DNA of 64,000 nt from Streptomyces solicavernae (GTDB lineage Bacteria > Actinomycetota > Actinomycetes > Streptomycetales > Streptomycetaceae), in assembly GCF_029968095.1 (NCBI RefSeq), contig NZ_JASCIR010000020.1, forward strand, positions 1-64,000, given 5' to 3'. A program made the position numbers and the translations under genes. Positions 42,065-50,652 of this stretch are shown here, in pieces. The notes under the pieces are model-generated. The model had not been told where the DNA came from. It was given only the letters and a program-made list of their open reading frames with translations, and did not search any database. The first letter of the stretch is position 1; the number at the start of each line of letters is the position of its first letter.

Positions 42065-43399
42065 ATGAGCGGGACCGAGCAGGCACGGAAGACGGCGGAG
42101 GGGCTCCTGTACCTCTCCGGGTTCGGCAACGAGCACAGCAGCGAGGCCGTCCCCGGCGCCCTGCCGCACGGCCGGAACTCCCCGCAGCGCGCGCCCCTCG
42201 GCCTGTACGCGGAGCAGCTGAGCGGCAGCGCGTTCACCGAGCCGCGGGCGCACAACCGGCGCTCCTGGCTCTACCGCATCCGCCCCTCCGCCGCGCACCC
42301 GGCGTTCACCCGCATCGACAACGGCGCGGTGCGCACGGCCCCGTTCACGGAGCCCGGGTCCGCGCCCGACCCGAACCGGCTGCGCTGGAACCCGCTGCCC
42401 GAGCCCGCGCCCGGCACGGACTGGCTCGACGGCCTCTGGACGGTCGGCGGCAACGGCGACGCGGCCCAGCGCACCGGTATGGCCGTGCACCTCTACCACG
42501 CCAACTCGCCCATGGAACGCCGGGTGTTCGGCGACTCCGACGGCGAACTCCTGATCGTGCCCGAGCAGGGCGGCCTGCTGCTCCGCACCGAACTGGGCCT
42601 GCTGCGCGCCGAGCCGGGCGAGGTGGCCCTCGTCCCGCGCGGGGTGCGGTTCCGCGTGGAGCTGCTCGACGCGACCGCGCGCGGCTATGTGTGCGAGAAC
42701 TACGGCGCCCCGTTCCAGCTGCCCGACCTGGGCCCGATCGGCGCCAACGGCCTGGCGAACGCTCGGGACTTCAGGGCCCCGGTGGCCGCGTACGAGGACG
42801 TGGAAGGGGACGTGGAGGTGGTCAACAAGTACTGCGGCAACCTCTGGTCGGCGCTCTACGACCACTCCCCGCTCGACGTCGTCGCCTGGCACGGCAACCA
42901 TGTTCCGTACGTCTACGACCTGCACCGTTTCAACGTCATCGGCTCGATCAGCTACGACCACCCGGACCCGTCGATCTTCACCGTGCTCACCTCGCCGACC
43001 GACACCCCGGGGCTCGCGGGCGTCGACTTCGTGGTGTTCGCGCCGCGCTGGCTGGTCGGCGAGGACACGTTCCGGCCGCCGTACTTCCACCGGAACGTGA
43101 TGAGCGAGTACATGGGCCTGATCGAGGGCGCGTACGACGCGAAGACTTCCGGTCCAGGGGGCTTTGTGCCGGGCGGCGGCTCGCTGCACAACATGATGTC
43201 GGCGCACGGCCCGGACCGGGAGACCTTCGACCGGGCGTCCGAGGCGGAGCTGCGGCCGCAGAAGGTGGACGACGGCCTGGCGTTCATGTTCGAGACCCGC
43301 TGGCCGGTGACGCTCGCCCCGCAGGCGGCAGCGGCGTCCCACCTGCAGACGGGCTACGACGATGTGTGGCAGGGTCTCCAGCGTCATTTCCGGTCGTAA
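42065..43399 (+). CDS. hmgA: Homogentisate 1,2-dioxygenase
   Basis: 444 aa, the normal family length. It opens the aromatic ring of homogentisate to maleylacetoacetate in tyrosine and phenylalanine breakdown. Iron ligands are in YFHRNVMSEYMG (His and Glu) and GGGSLHNMMSAHGPD (His). The N-terminal YLSGFGNEHSSEAVPGALP and C-terminal FMFETRWPV are diagnostic. ATG 42065 has GGAG upstream. A GntR gene follows 22 bp downstream. Maleylacetoacetate isomerase and fumarylacetoacetase are not in the window. Confidence 0.96.
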   Translation: MSGTEQARKTAEGLLYLSGFGNEHSSEAVPGALPHGRNSPQRAPLGLYAEQLSGSAFTEPRAHNRRSWLYRIRPSAAHPAFTRIDNGAVRTAPFTEPGSAPDPNRLRWNPLPEPAPGTDWLDGLWTVGGNGDAAQRTGMAVHLYHANSPMERRVFGDSDGELLIVPEQGGLLLRTELGLLRAEPGEVALVPRGVRFRVELLDATARGYVCENYGAPFQLPDLGPIGANGLANARDFRAPVAAYEDVEGDVEVVNKYCGNLWSALYDHSPLDVVAWHGNHVPYVYDLHRFNVIGSISYDHPDPSIFTVLTSPTDTPGLAGVDFVVFAPRWLVGEDTFRPPYFHRNVMSEYMGLIEGAYDAKTSGPGGFVPGGGSLHNMMSAHGPDRETFDRASEAELRPQKVDDGLAFMFETRWPVTLAPQAAAASHLQTGYDDVWQGLQRHFRS

Positions 43400-43421
43400 G
43401 CAGGAGCAGTACGGAGCAGTC

Positions 43422-44171
43422 GTGACCGCCTTCGCCCCGGACTCGATCGTCCTCAACCGCAAGCTGCCGCTGTGGTACCAGGTGTCGCAGTCCCTGCGCG
43501 CCTCGATACTCGGCCGCACCCCGGACGCGCCGCTGCGCCTGCCGACCGAGGAGCAGCTCGCGGTGCACTACGGCGTGAGCGTCCTGACCATGCGCCAGGC
43601 GCTCAAGGAGCTGGAGGACGAGGGTCTGATCAGCCGGCACCGGCGGCGCGGCACGTTCATCGAGCCGAGCGCCGAACGGGGCGCGCCGGTACGCCTGCTG
43701 GGCTCGGTCGACGCGATCGTGGCGCAGCAGTCGGGCATGCGCACCGAGTTGCTCGACCACGGCGAGGGCCCGGCGCCCGCGGATGTCGCCGGGTACTTCC
43801 CGGGCCTCGCCGAGGTGGCCACGTACCACCGGCTGCGCAGCGACGAGCAGACCGGGGAGCCGACCAACCACGCCCGCAACTACGTCCGCCCGGACGTGGC
43901 CGCCCGCATCGACCCGGCCGACCTGGAGCGCCGGCCGATGACGAAGGTGCTGCGGGACGTGGTGGGGCTGCACATCAGCCGCATCACGGACACCGTGGAG
44001 GCGAGGCTCGCGGACCCCGAGACGGCTGCGCTGCTCCAGGTCCCGCTGCTGAGCCCGATCCTGCACTACACCGGTGTGACGTACGACGAGGACGGCGGGG
44101 TCCTGGACGTCGCCCGCATCCACTACCGCGGCGACCGCTTCTCGTTCACGGTCACCCTGGACGCCCACTGA
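43422..44171 (+). CDS. GntR family regulator (HutC/UTRA type)
   Basis: 249 aa from GTG 43422 (GGAGC upstream). N-terminal winged helix: LPTEEQLAVHYGVSVLTMRQ then LEDEGLISRHRRRGTFI. The C-terminal UTRA-like domain (residues about 90-245) binds small effectors. Co-transcribed with hmgA, it is a candidate regulator of aromatic amino acid catabolism. The last codons (TLDAH and TGA) are the first unit of a 27-bp tandem repeat. Confidence 0.92.
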   Translation: MTAFAPDSIVLNRKLPLWYQVSQSLRASILGRTPDAPLRLPTEEQLAVHYGVSVLTMRQALKELEDEGLISRHRRRGTFIEPSAERGAPVRLLGSVDAIVAQQSGMRTELLDHGEGPAPADVAGYFPGLAEVATYHRLRSDEQTGEPTNHARNYVRPDVAARIDPADLERRPMTKVLRDVVGLHISRITDTVEARLADPETAALLQVPLLSPILHYTGVTYDEDGGVLDVARIHYRGDRFSFTVTLDAH

Positions 44172-44305
44172 TACCCGGGCCCCTGGACGCCCATTGATTC
44201 CTGGACGCCCTGGACGCCCATTGATCCCCGGACGCCCTGGACGCCCATTGATCCCCGGACGCCCTGGACGCCCATTGATTCCCGGACGCCCTGGACGCCC
44301 TCTGG
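44155..44305. repeat. 27-bp tandem repeat carrying the GntR stop codon
   Basis: A 26-bp variant unit (44155-44180) includes the stop codon, followed by four 27-bp units (44181-44288) and a partial unit to 44305. Each has CCCTGGACGCCCATTGAT, so TGA recurs in register every 27 bp. Confidence 0.92.
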
Positions 44306-44318
44306 TCACGCCGTACGA
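44291..44318 (+). promoter_or_regulatory. Promoter for a leaderless type ISP-domain gene
   Basis: CTGGAC (44291-44296) and TACGAT (44313-44318), 16 bp apart; GTG follows 7 bases later at 44326. The -35 lies in the last partial repeat. Confidence 0.5.
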
Positions 44319-44325
44319 TCGGAGC

Positions 44326-45534
44326 GTGACTCACTCGGACGTGGCAGCCGTTTCCGCCGCCCCGCTGCTCGACGATCTGCTGCCCTGGTCGGTCGCTCCG
44401 CTGCGGCTCGGCCGCGGCTGGCCGATGGCGCCGGACGCGGCGTCACTGAAGGCGCGCTGGGCGGCGTTCGTACGCGCGGACGCCGAGCAGCGGCAGGTGT
44501 TGTTGCACCCCAGCCGGTCCCGCACTCTGATCACCTCCGTCGCCCAGCTCCCCGGCCGGACCGGCGGAACGCGCCCGCTCGCCGCCGAGTCCGGGCCGTG
44601 CCCCGAGCCGGTGCGGGTGCTGCACGGGCCGTTCGACGAGCAGTGGCTGCTGCCCGACCACCGGCTGATCGACGCGGCCCGGCCCGAGCTGTGGCGGGTG
44701 GCGGACGCCGAGCAGCTGTTCCTGGTCGAGCCGGGGCAGGTTCCGGACGCGGGCGGCCCCGCCCTCGTCGCCACCGCGCTGCTGCCCGACGGCCGCTCGC
44801 CCGCCGGGCGCCCCGGCCGCATCCGCCCGCTGTACCGGCGCCCCGGCGCCACCGAACCCAACCTCGCGCCGGGCCTCCTGGACACCCTCGCCGTCCGCCT
44901 CGGCACCGGCGTACGCCCCGAGGACCTGCTCGCCTGGTGCCTGGCCGCGGCCCGCCGTACCCCCTCCGGCTGCCGGGTGCCGCTGACCGCCGACCCGGAC
45001 GTGTGGGCGCACGGCGTGGCTCTCGGCCACCGGACCCTGTGGCTGCATCTGCGCACCGGCGAACGCCCCAAACTCCCCGGCGGCCGCCGCCCGTACGTCC
45101 GCTCCGCACTGCCCGCCCGCCCCACCGAGCTGCTCTACGACCGCGAGGAGGAGGCCCTGCACATCGGCGACGGCCGGATCTCCCCGGTGCCCGCGGCCGC
45201 CTGGGACTTCCATGTCTGCGGGGTGCGGGTCCTTGAGCTGTGGTTCGAGCGGCGTACGTGGCCGGAGCAGGCCGAGGGCCTGGAGGCGCTGCGGCCGTCG
45301 GCGTGGCCGCAGGCCTGGACGTCGGAGCTGCTCGAACTCATCACGGTCCTGGCGCTCCTCGCCGAAGTCAGGCCGCGCCAGGACGAGTTGGTGCGGGCGG
45401 CGGCGGAGGCACCGCTGGACGCGGGGGTGCTGCGTACGGCGGGGGTTCTCCCGGTCCCGCCCGCGTCCCGCCGCCCGGCCTCGGTCCTGGACCACCAGGA
45501 GGAGGGGCCGGGGGGACAGTTCGTGCTGCTGTAG
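44326..45534 (+). CDS. Orphan type ISP restriction C-terminal specificity-domain protein
   Basis: 402 aa cytosolic protein from GTG 44326. It resembles the C-terminal part of type ISP restriction-modification enzymes: FDEQWLLPDHRLIDAARPELWRV matches the conserved block before the target recognition region, and ATEPNLAPGLLDTLAVRLG and GVRVLELWFERRT follow. It lacks the helicase and adenine methyltransferase (NPPY) parts, so it cannot restrict or methylate alone. Single-domain copies occur in many Streptomyces. It may bind DNA or act with another protein. Confidence 0.7.
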   Translation: MTHSDVAAVSAAPLLDDLLPWSVAPLRLGRGWPMAPDAASLKARWAAFVRADAEQRQVLLHPSRSRTLITSVAQLPGRTGGTRPLAAESGPCPEPVRVLHGPFDEQWLLPDHRLIDAARPELWRVADAEQLFLVEPGQVPDAGGPALVATALLPDGRSPAGRPGRIRPLYRRPGATEPNLAPGLLDTLAVRLGTGVRPEDLLAWCLAAARRTPSGCRVPLTADPDVWAHGVALGHRTLWLHLRTGERPKLPGGRRPYVRSALPARPTELLYDREEEALHIGDGRISPVPAAAWDFHVCGVRVLELWFERRTWPEQAEGLEALRPSAWPQAWTSELLELITVLALLAEVRPRQDELVRAAAEAPLDAGVLRTAGVLPVPPASRRPASVLDHQEEGPGGQFVLL

Positions 45535-45588
45535 GGCGGAGGGGAAGTCGCAACCCTGAGGGGAAGACGTATCCCCCAGGCCACCCCT

Positions 45589-46377
45589 TCAGGCCACATC
45601 ACGGTGCAGCCGCCCCCGTGCCACCAGTTCGAGCACCGTCGCCACCGCCACCCCCTGTACCGCCATCAGTGCCACCAGCACGAAGAGCTGCACCGCGCCC
45701 GCCTGTACCGGTGACGCCCCGCCGAGCAGCATCCCGACGAACGCTCCGGGCAGCGTGACCAGGCCGACCGTACGGGTCTGGTCGAGGCCCGGGAGGAGCG
45801 CGTCCGACGCGGCCGGGCGGGCGACCAGGATGCGAGCCTCGGGGTCGCTCAGGCCGAGCGCCATGGCCGCCTCCACCTCGCCCTTGCGGGCCTCCAGTTC
45901 GTCCAGGGCGCGCCGGCCGCCGAGCACGGTGGCGGTGAGCGCGCCGCCGATCAGGATGCCGGTCACGGGGATCAGGGCGATGCCCTTGAGCGGCACGAGC
46001 CCGGTGAGCAGCAGCGCCAGGACCACGGGGGCGACGGCCACCCCGATGGGCACGGCCGCCCACGGCCAGCTCCCGCCCGGGGTGATGCGGCGTCCGGCGG
46101 TGCGGACGGCGACCGCATACATCAGGACGAGGAAGCCGAGCAGCAGCGGTACGGAGCGGATCACCCAGCCGATCAGCAGGGAGACCGCGACGAGTTGGGC
46201 GGCGGCGCGCAGCCCGGCGACGACGATCTCGCGTGCGCGGCCCCGGTCCTCGCCGGGACTGAGCCGGGCGAACGCGGCAACGCAGGCCGCCCCGGCGAGC
46301 AGCACGGCGAGGACGGCGCCGAGGGTGAGGTTGACAGGGAGCAGCGTGGTGGAGGCGTACGCGGGCACGGCGGTCAC
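45589..46377 (-). CDS. FetB/YbbM-like ABC transporter permease
   Basis: 262 aa from GTG 46377 (AGGGG 7 bases upstream), with six or seven hydrophobic helices. It belongs to the UPF0014/FetB family, with the segments GLRAAAQLVAVSLLIGWVI, GGRRALDELEARKGEVEAAM and LGLSDPEA. E. coli FetAB exports iron with the FetA ATPase. No ATPase gene is next to this one, so the partner must be encoded elsewhere. It is monocistronic. Confidence 0.85.
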   Translation of the reverse strand: MTAVPAYASTTLLPVNLTLGAVLAVLLAGAACVAAFARLSPGEDRGRAREIVVAGLRAAAQLVAVSLLIGWVIRSVPLLLGFLVLMYAVAVRTAGRRITPGGSWPWAAVPIGVAVAPVVLALLLTGLVPLKGIALIPVTGILIGGALTATVLGGRRALDELEARKGEVEAAMALGLSDPEARILVARPAASDALLPGLDQTRTVGLVTLPGAFVGMLLGGASPVQAGAVQLFVLVALMAVQGVAVATVLELVARGRLHRDVA

Positions 46378-46556
46378 CCTATGTCCCCTGCCGCCGGAGG
46401 GGCTGTTCCCAGGGGCGGGGGCCTGCGCAACCGGCCACGACGGCGCGCGAGCCGAAGGACCCTGCGCGTGCGGATGATCAGCACCTCGGACCGTGAGCGT
46501 TGCCACGTCAACAGCCGGGTGACAAAGCCGATACGCAGGGTTCAGGATCGGGGACC

Positions 46557-47804
46557 ATGCAGAACTCTCCGCCGCCCCCGCCGCCCCAGCCCCTGCCTCA
46601 GCCCCTGCCCCAGCCCCAGCCCCTCCCCCTGGACGGCATCACGGTCGTCGCCGTCGAGCAGGCCGTCTCGGCGCCGTTCGCGACGCGTCAACTGGCCGAT
46701 CTGGGCGCCCGGGTGATCAAGGTCGAGCGTCCGGACGGCGGCGACTTCGCGCGCGGCTACGACACGGCGGCGGCCGGTCTGGCCTCGCATTTCGTGTGGG
46801 CGAACCGGGGCAAGGAGTCCCTGGCGGTGGACCTGAAGGATCCGCGGGGTCTGGCGGTCGTACGGGCGCTGATCGCGGAGGCGGACGTGTTCGTGCAGAA
46901 CCTGGCGCAGGGCGCGGCGGCCCGTCTGGGCCTGGACGCGGCGTCGCTGTGCGCGGAGCATCCACGCCTTGTGGCGGTGGACATCTCGGGGTACGGGGCG
47001 GGCGGCCCGTACGCGGAGAAGCGGGCGTACGACATGCTCGTGCAGTGCGAGGCGGGCCTGGTGTCGGTGACGGGGACGCCGGAGCAGCCGGTGAAGGCGG
47101 GCATCCCGGCGGCGGACATCGCGGCGGCGATGTACGCGTTCTCGGGGGTGCTCGCGGCGCTGCTCAGGCGGTCGGCGACGGGGCTCGGCGGCCCGGTGGA
47201 GGTGTCGATGCTGGAGGCCCTCGCGGAGTGGATGGGGCATCCGCTGCACCATGCGATGCACGGGGGTGAACCACCGGCGCGCACGGGCCTCGCGCACGCG
47301 GTGATCGCCCCGTACGACGCCTACGGGACCGCGGACGGGGCGCGCGTGCTGCTCTCCGTGCAGAACGACCGGGAGTGGCGGCGCCTGGCCGAACTGGTCC
47401 TGGAACGGCCGGAGTTGGCGGACGATCCGGCGTACGCGACGAACGCGGCGCGGACGGCGCACCGGGCGGCGACGGACGAGCTGGTGGGGAGTGCGCTCGG
47501 CCGGCTCGATGTGGACACGGCGCTCGCGCGTCTGGAGAAGGCGGGGATCGCGTGTGCGCGGCTGCGGGATGTCACGGAGGTGGCGGCGCATCCGCAGTTG
47601 GCGGCGCGGGAGCGGTGGCGCGAAGTGGGTTCGCCGGTGGGGCCGCTGCGGGCGCTGCTGCCGCCGGTGACGCTGCCGGGCGGGGCGGAGCCGACGATGG
47701 ATGCGGTGCCCGCGCTGGGCGAGCACACCGAGGCGCTGCTGCGTGCCGTGGGGATGCCGGACGCCGAGATCGCAGCGTTGCGCCGGGACGGTGTGGTCGC
47801 CTGA
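46557..47804 (+). CDS. CaiB/BaiF family (class III) CoA transferase
   Basis: 415 aa from ATG 46557. Residues about 4-26 are a Pro/Gln repeat (PQPLPQPLPQPQP) absent from most relatives. The class III fold follows, with LADLGARVIKVERPDGGDFAR, FVWANRGKESLAVDL and the active-site region SGYGAGGPYAEKRAYDMLVQ (Asp near residue 161). It moves CoA between carboxylic acids. The acid is unknown; no operon partner. A 35-bp repeat begins at the stop codon. Confidence 0.9.
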   Translation: MQNSPPPPPPQPLPQPLPQPQPLPLDGITVVAVEQAVSAPFATRQLADLGARVIKVERPDGGDFARGYDTAAAGLASHFVWANRGKESLAVDLKDPRGLAVVRALIAEADVFVQNLAQGAAARLGLDAASLCAEHPRLVAVDISGYGAGGPYAEKRAYDMLVQCEAGLVSVTGTPEQPVKAGIPAADIAAAMYAFSGVLAALLRRSATGLGGPVEVSMLEALAEWMGHPLHHAMHGGEPPARTGLAHAVIAPYDAYGTADGARVLLSVQNDREWRRLAELVLERPELADDPAYATNAARTAHRAATDELVGSALGRLDVDTALARLEKAGIACARLRDVTEVAAHPQLAARERWREVGSPVGPLRALLPPVTLPGGAEPTMDAVPALGEHTEALLRAVGMPDAEIAALRRDGVVA

Positions 47805-47864
47805 GCGTGGCGGGCCACCGGGGTGCGGTGGCCAACTGAGCGTGACGGGCCGGGGTGTGGCCCG
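47801..47864 (+). terminator. Duplicated stop region and hairpin after the CoA transferase
   Basis: Copy 1 (47801-47835) holds the TGA stop (47802-47804) and a GGCCACC-GGTGGCC hairpin (47813-47833). Copy 2 (from 47836) repeats CTGAGCGTG-CGGGCC. It could terminate and insulate the gene. Confidence 0.55.
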
Positions 47865-47922
47865 CGGGCTGCGGGCTCACACTGTCGTGCTCTGCTCTGT
47901 CCTGCTCGTTCCGTACGGCGGT

Positions 47923-48192
47923 TCAGTGGCCGCCGAAGAGCGAGCGGGTCAGCCGCCGGAGCGGCGCGAAGAGAGAGACCTTGCGCACACGGGCCACCCG
48001 GCTCGTGCGCTCGCGCGCCACATCACGCGTCGTGAGCTCACGCATCAGCAACGTCGCGTCCGCCGATTCGCGCTGCGGGACGGCGGGGCCGCCCAGCACC
48101 GCCAGATGGCGGTCGAGACGAGAGCTGGTCGCGCTGCTCCCGCAGGTGATCGCAGGGACTCGCGCCCTGCTGCGCACTGTTATCTGTTCCAT
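47923..48192 (-). CDS. Small conserved hypothetical protein
   Basis: 89 aa starting MEQITVRSRARVPAITCG at ATG 48192 (GGGGAG 4 bases upstream). It is basic, with a conserved-looking core LDRHLAVLGGPAVPQRES, a mid helix TLLMRELTTRD and an Arg-rich C-terminus ending RRLTRSLFGGH. No domain is known. I recall similar short proteins in other Streptomyces, so it is likely a real gene of unknown role. Confidence 0.75.
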   Translation of the reverse strand: MEQITVRSRARVPAITCGSSATSSRLDRHLAVLGGPAVPQRESADATLLMRELTTRDVARERTSRVARVRKVSLFAPLRRLTRSLFGGH

Positions 48193-48353
48193 GTCACTCC
48201 CCACCCGTACGAGGGCACCCGGCCCGGGCAGGTTAACCCTATCGCCCCGCACGGACACCCGTGTATCCCGGTCGTAGGATTCACTTCCACCTCAAGGGTG
48301 TTGACGCTCACTCCCGAATACGCCTGATTCCAGGGTGAGTTGGACAAGTGGGG

Positions 48354-48394
48354 CGCGGGCGGGGGCCCCGGTCGTACGGCAACTCCCGCCCGCG
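48354..48394 (-). terminator. Hairpin terminator after the lipase gene
   Basis: CGCGGGCGGG (48354-48363) pairs with CCCGCCCGCG (48385-48394), 16 bases past the SGNH lipase stop. Confidence 0.75.
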
Positions 48395-48410
48395 GTGGGA
48401 CAGTCGTCGT

Positions 48411-49220
48411 TCACACGGTGCCGTTGAGGGTGGGCAGGTAGCCGCCCGACTGACCGGCGGCGGTGGGGTGGTAGGACTCGCCGATGTTTCCCCAGTTGAC
48501 GCTGTGCAGCCAGGAGTCGCCGGAGCAGATCTCGTGGCCGGTGAAGGCCGGGACCACGTCGCCGAACGCGAAGCCGTGGTCGGCGGCCCGCTTGGCGGTG
48601 GCGGCGTTGAGGTGGTCGGCGGCGCCGTTGATGGCGGCGCGCTCGTTCTCGGTGAGCCCGGCGACGCAGCTGCCGTTCAGCTTGTAGAAGCGCGGGTAAC
48701 CGAGCACGGAGACCTGGGCGTTGGGGGCCTTGCCGCGGATCGCGCTGTACGTTTCGTCGAGCTGCCCGGGAAGCGTCGTGTCGACATAGCGCTTCGCCTC
48801 GTTGACGCGGGCGATGCAGGCGCTCTCGGACTGCAGGACGCAGGTGGTCATGACGTCGGCGAAGCCCGCGTCGTTGCCGCCGACGGTGAGGGAGACGAGC
48901 GTGGTGCCGGCGTTGAGCGGCCCCAGCTGGTTGTTGATCACATCTCCGGTACGGGCGCCGGAGCAGGCGGTGAACGAGAAGGACGACGGGGAGTGGGAGT
49001 CGGCCCACAGCACCGGGTAGGCGCGGGTGCTGCGCTTGCAGTCGCCGCTGCCGCCGTCGTAGCTGCCGGCGCCGAGGCCGGAGGAGTAGGAGTCGCCGAG
49101 CGCCACATAGGCTTCGGCCGCCGCACCCTCGGCTGCGGCGGCCGTGCCTGCTCCGGTGAGAGCTAAGCCGGTGGCCAGGAAGAGCGACGAGGCGTACGTC
49201 TTGATTCGGGACAGTCTCAT
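48411..49220 (-). CDS. Secreted SGNH/GDSL lipase
   Basis: 269 aa. The signal peptide spans about residues 1-30 (SSLFLATGLALTGAGTAAAA). SGNH blocks: GDSYSSG (nucleophile Ser), GG in LTVGGNDAGF (Asn and Gly oxyanion hole), and SYHPTAAGQ (catalytic His). Six Cys suggest disulfides (DCKRST, TACSGA, TTCVLQSESAC). Similar extracellular lipases are known from S. coelicolor (SCO1725) and S. rimosus. It hydrolyses fatty esters outside the cell. ATG 49220 has GGGAGG upstream. Confidence 0.94.
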   Translation of the reverse strand: MRLSRIKTYASSLFLATGLALTGAGTAAAAEGAAAEAYVALGDSYSSGLGAGSYDGGSGDCKRSTRAYPVLWADSHSPSSFSFTACSGARTGDVINNQLGPLNAGTTLVSLTVGGNDAGFADVMTTCVLQSESACIARVNEAKRYVDTTLPGQLDETYSAIRGKAPNAQVSVLGYPRFYKLNGSCVAGLTENERAAINGAADHLNAATAKRAADHGFAFGDVVPAFTGHEICSGDSWLHSVNWGNIGESYHPTAAGQSGGYLPTLNGTV

Positions 49221-49498
49221 GGAACCTCCCTTACGCAGGATCTCTGCAACTGCCGTGGTAGCACGCGGCAGTTGAACCAGGGAGCAGCCATGCCAGGAAG
49301 GTTCGGTGTGGGGACCTTCACCCGGATCAGGTTTGACCAGGGATTCGTCCCTTCACAGGTCAACTTCCTCGCTATGTCCGAGAAGTGAGAGAGCTTCAAT
49401 TACCGGCGAGTTCGGGAGTGCGGGGCAGGAGCGCGGAACACGGCCGGGCCTCGGGAAATGCGGTGCGGGAGTGGCGGGCGTGCCGGATCATGGGCCGC

Positions 49499-50608
49499 AT
49501 GCCTGCTGACGACCCTCACGGTGCCCTGCCGATCCGGCTCAACGTCGATGACAGCGACTCCCCTTCGGACGTCGTCGACGCGCTGTTCCTCGGCCGCTTC
49601 GCGACGGGCGAGCAGCCGTACGCGCACAGCTCGTCGATCGACCGCGTCAAGTCCGGTCTGACCCTGCTCCCGCCGGGCGCGGCCGTGCTGCGCGCCGCCC
49701 GCGACGACGACCGCAGCGCGACGCTCGCCGAGGGCGCGGGCTGGACCCTGCTGATCTCCCGCTGGAACCGCGGCGCGGACGTCACCGTCACCGCCGTCAC
49801 CGAGGAACTCGCCCGCGAGGTCGTGAAGCAGTCCACGGACGGCGCCGCCGACGAGCCCGCACCGCAGCCCGAGAACGTGACGATGGGCTTCTGGTACGTG
49901 TCGCCGCGCCGCGGCCCGCACCGCACCACCCGGCAGATCTCCGCCGGTACGTGGGACGAGGTCCGCCCCAACTACACGGCGCCGGTCGCCGAGGCGATGG
50001 ACCGGCTGATGAAGACCAGCCCCGAGGACATCGCGGGCCGCCTGCTGCTCCTGCACGGCCCGCCGGGCACCGGCAAGACCTCCGCGCTGCGCACGCTCGC
50101 CCGGTCCTGGCGGGACTGGTGCCAGGTGGACTGCGTACTCGACCCGGAACGGCTCTTCTCCGACGTCGGCTACCTCATGGACATCGCGATCGGTGAGGAC
50201 GACGCGGCGGGCGGCCGCTGGCGGCTGCTGCTCCTGGAGGACTGCGACGAACTGATCCGCGGCGAGGCCAAACACACCGCGGGCCAGGCACTTTCGCGGC
50301 TGCTCAACCTCACCGACGGACTGCTCGGCCAGGGCCGCAACGTCCTCGTGGGCGTCACCACCAACGAGGACCTGGAGCGGCTGCACCCCGCCGTGGTCCG
50401 GCCCGGCCGCTGCCTGGCCCGGATCGAGGTGAGCGGGCTGACCCGCGCCGAGTCCCTCGACTGGCTGGGCCCCGAGTTCCCCGGCCGCGAGGAGGCCGTG
50501 GGCCGCGAGGGCGCGACCCTCGCCGAACTGTTCGCCCTGCGCCGCGGCACGAGCCCGACGTCGGTGCCGGACCAGCGGGACGGGGCGGACTCGGGGTTGT
50601 ACTTGTGA
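49499..50608 (+). CDS. DUF5925 AAA+ ATPase
   Basis: 369 aa. The N-terminal ~130 residues (LPIRLNVDDSDSPSDVVDAL, QPYAHSSSIDRVK) match the DUF5925 domain, followed by an AAA+ domain with Walker A HGPPGTGKTS, Walker B LLLLEDCDEL, sensor GVTTNED and an RPGRCLARIE arginine finger region. Walker B has Glu/Asp in a non-standard order. Start is ATG 49499, though ATG 49490 is equally possible and neither has a good ribosome site. It is probably a remodeller or chaperone; unknown target. Confidence 0.85.
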   Translation: MPADDPHGALPIRLNVDDSDSPSDVVDALFLGRFATGEQPYAHSSSIDRVKSGLTLLPPGAAVLRAARDDDRSATLAEGAGWTLLISRWNRGADVTVTAVTEELAREVVKQSTDGAADEPAPQPENVTMGFWYVSPRRGPHRTTRQISAGTWDEVRPNYTAPVAEAMDRLMKTSPEDIAGRLLLLHGPPGTGKTSALRTLARSWRDWCQVDCVLDPERLFSDVGYLMDIAIGEDDAAGGRWRLLLLEDCDELIRGEAKHTAGQALSRLLNLTDGLLGQGRNVLVGVTTNEDLERLHPAVVRPGRCLARIEVSGLTRAESLDWLGPEFPGREEAVGREGATLAELFALRRGTSPTSVPDQRDGADSGLYL

Positions 50609-50652
50609 AATTCAGTCCGTTGCGGGGCGTGGTCCGTGGCCCCTACCCGTAC

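Noticed and set aside
38925..42068. A 1047-codon frame opposite the MopB and TetR genes
   Set aside because: Same artefact type; the reverse-strand genes have FeS and HTH motifs and good ribosome sites.
44155..44305. CRISPR or attachment site
   Set aside because: The 27-bp units are head to tail with no variable spacers, no cas genes, and no integrase.
44326..45534. Complete restriction-modification system
   Set aside because: There is no methyltransferase, helicase or nuclease motif in the protein or its neighbours.
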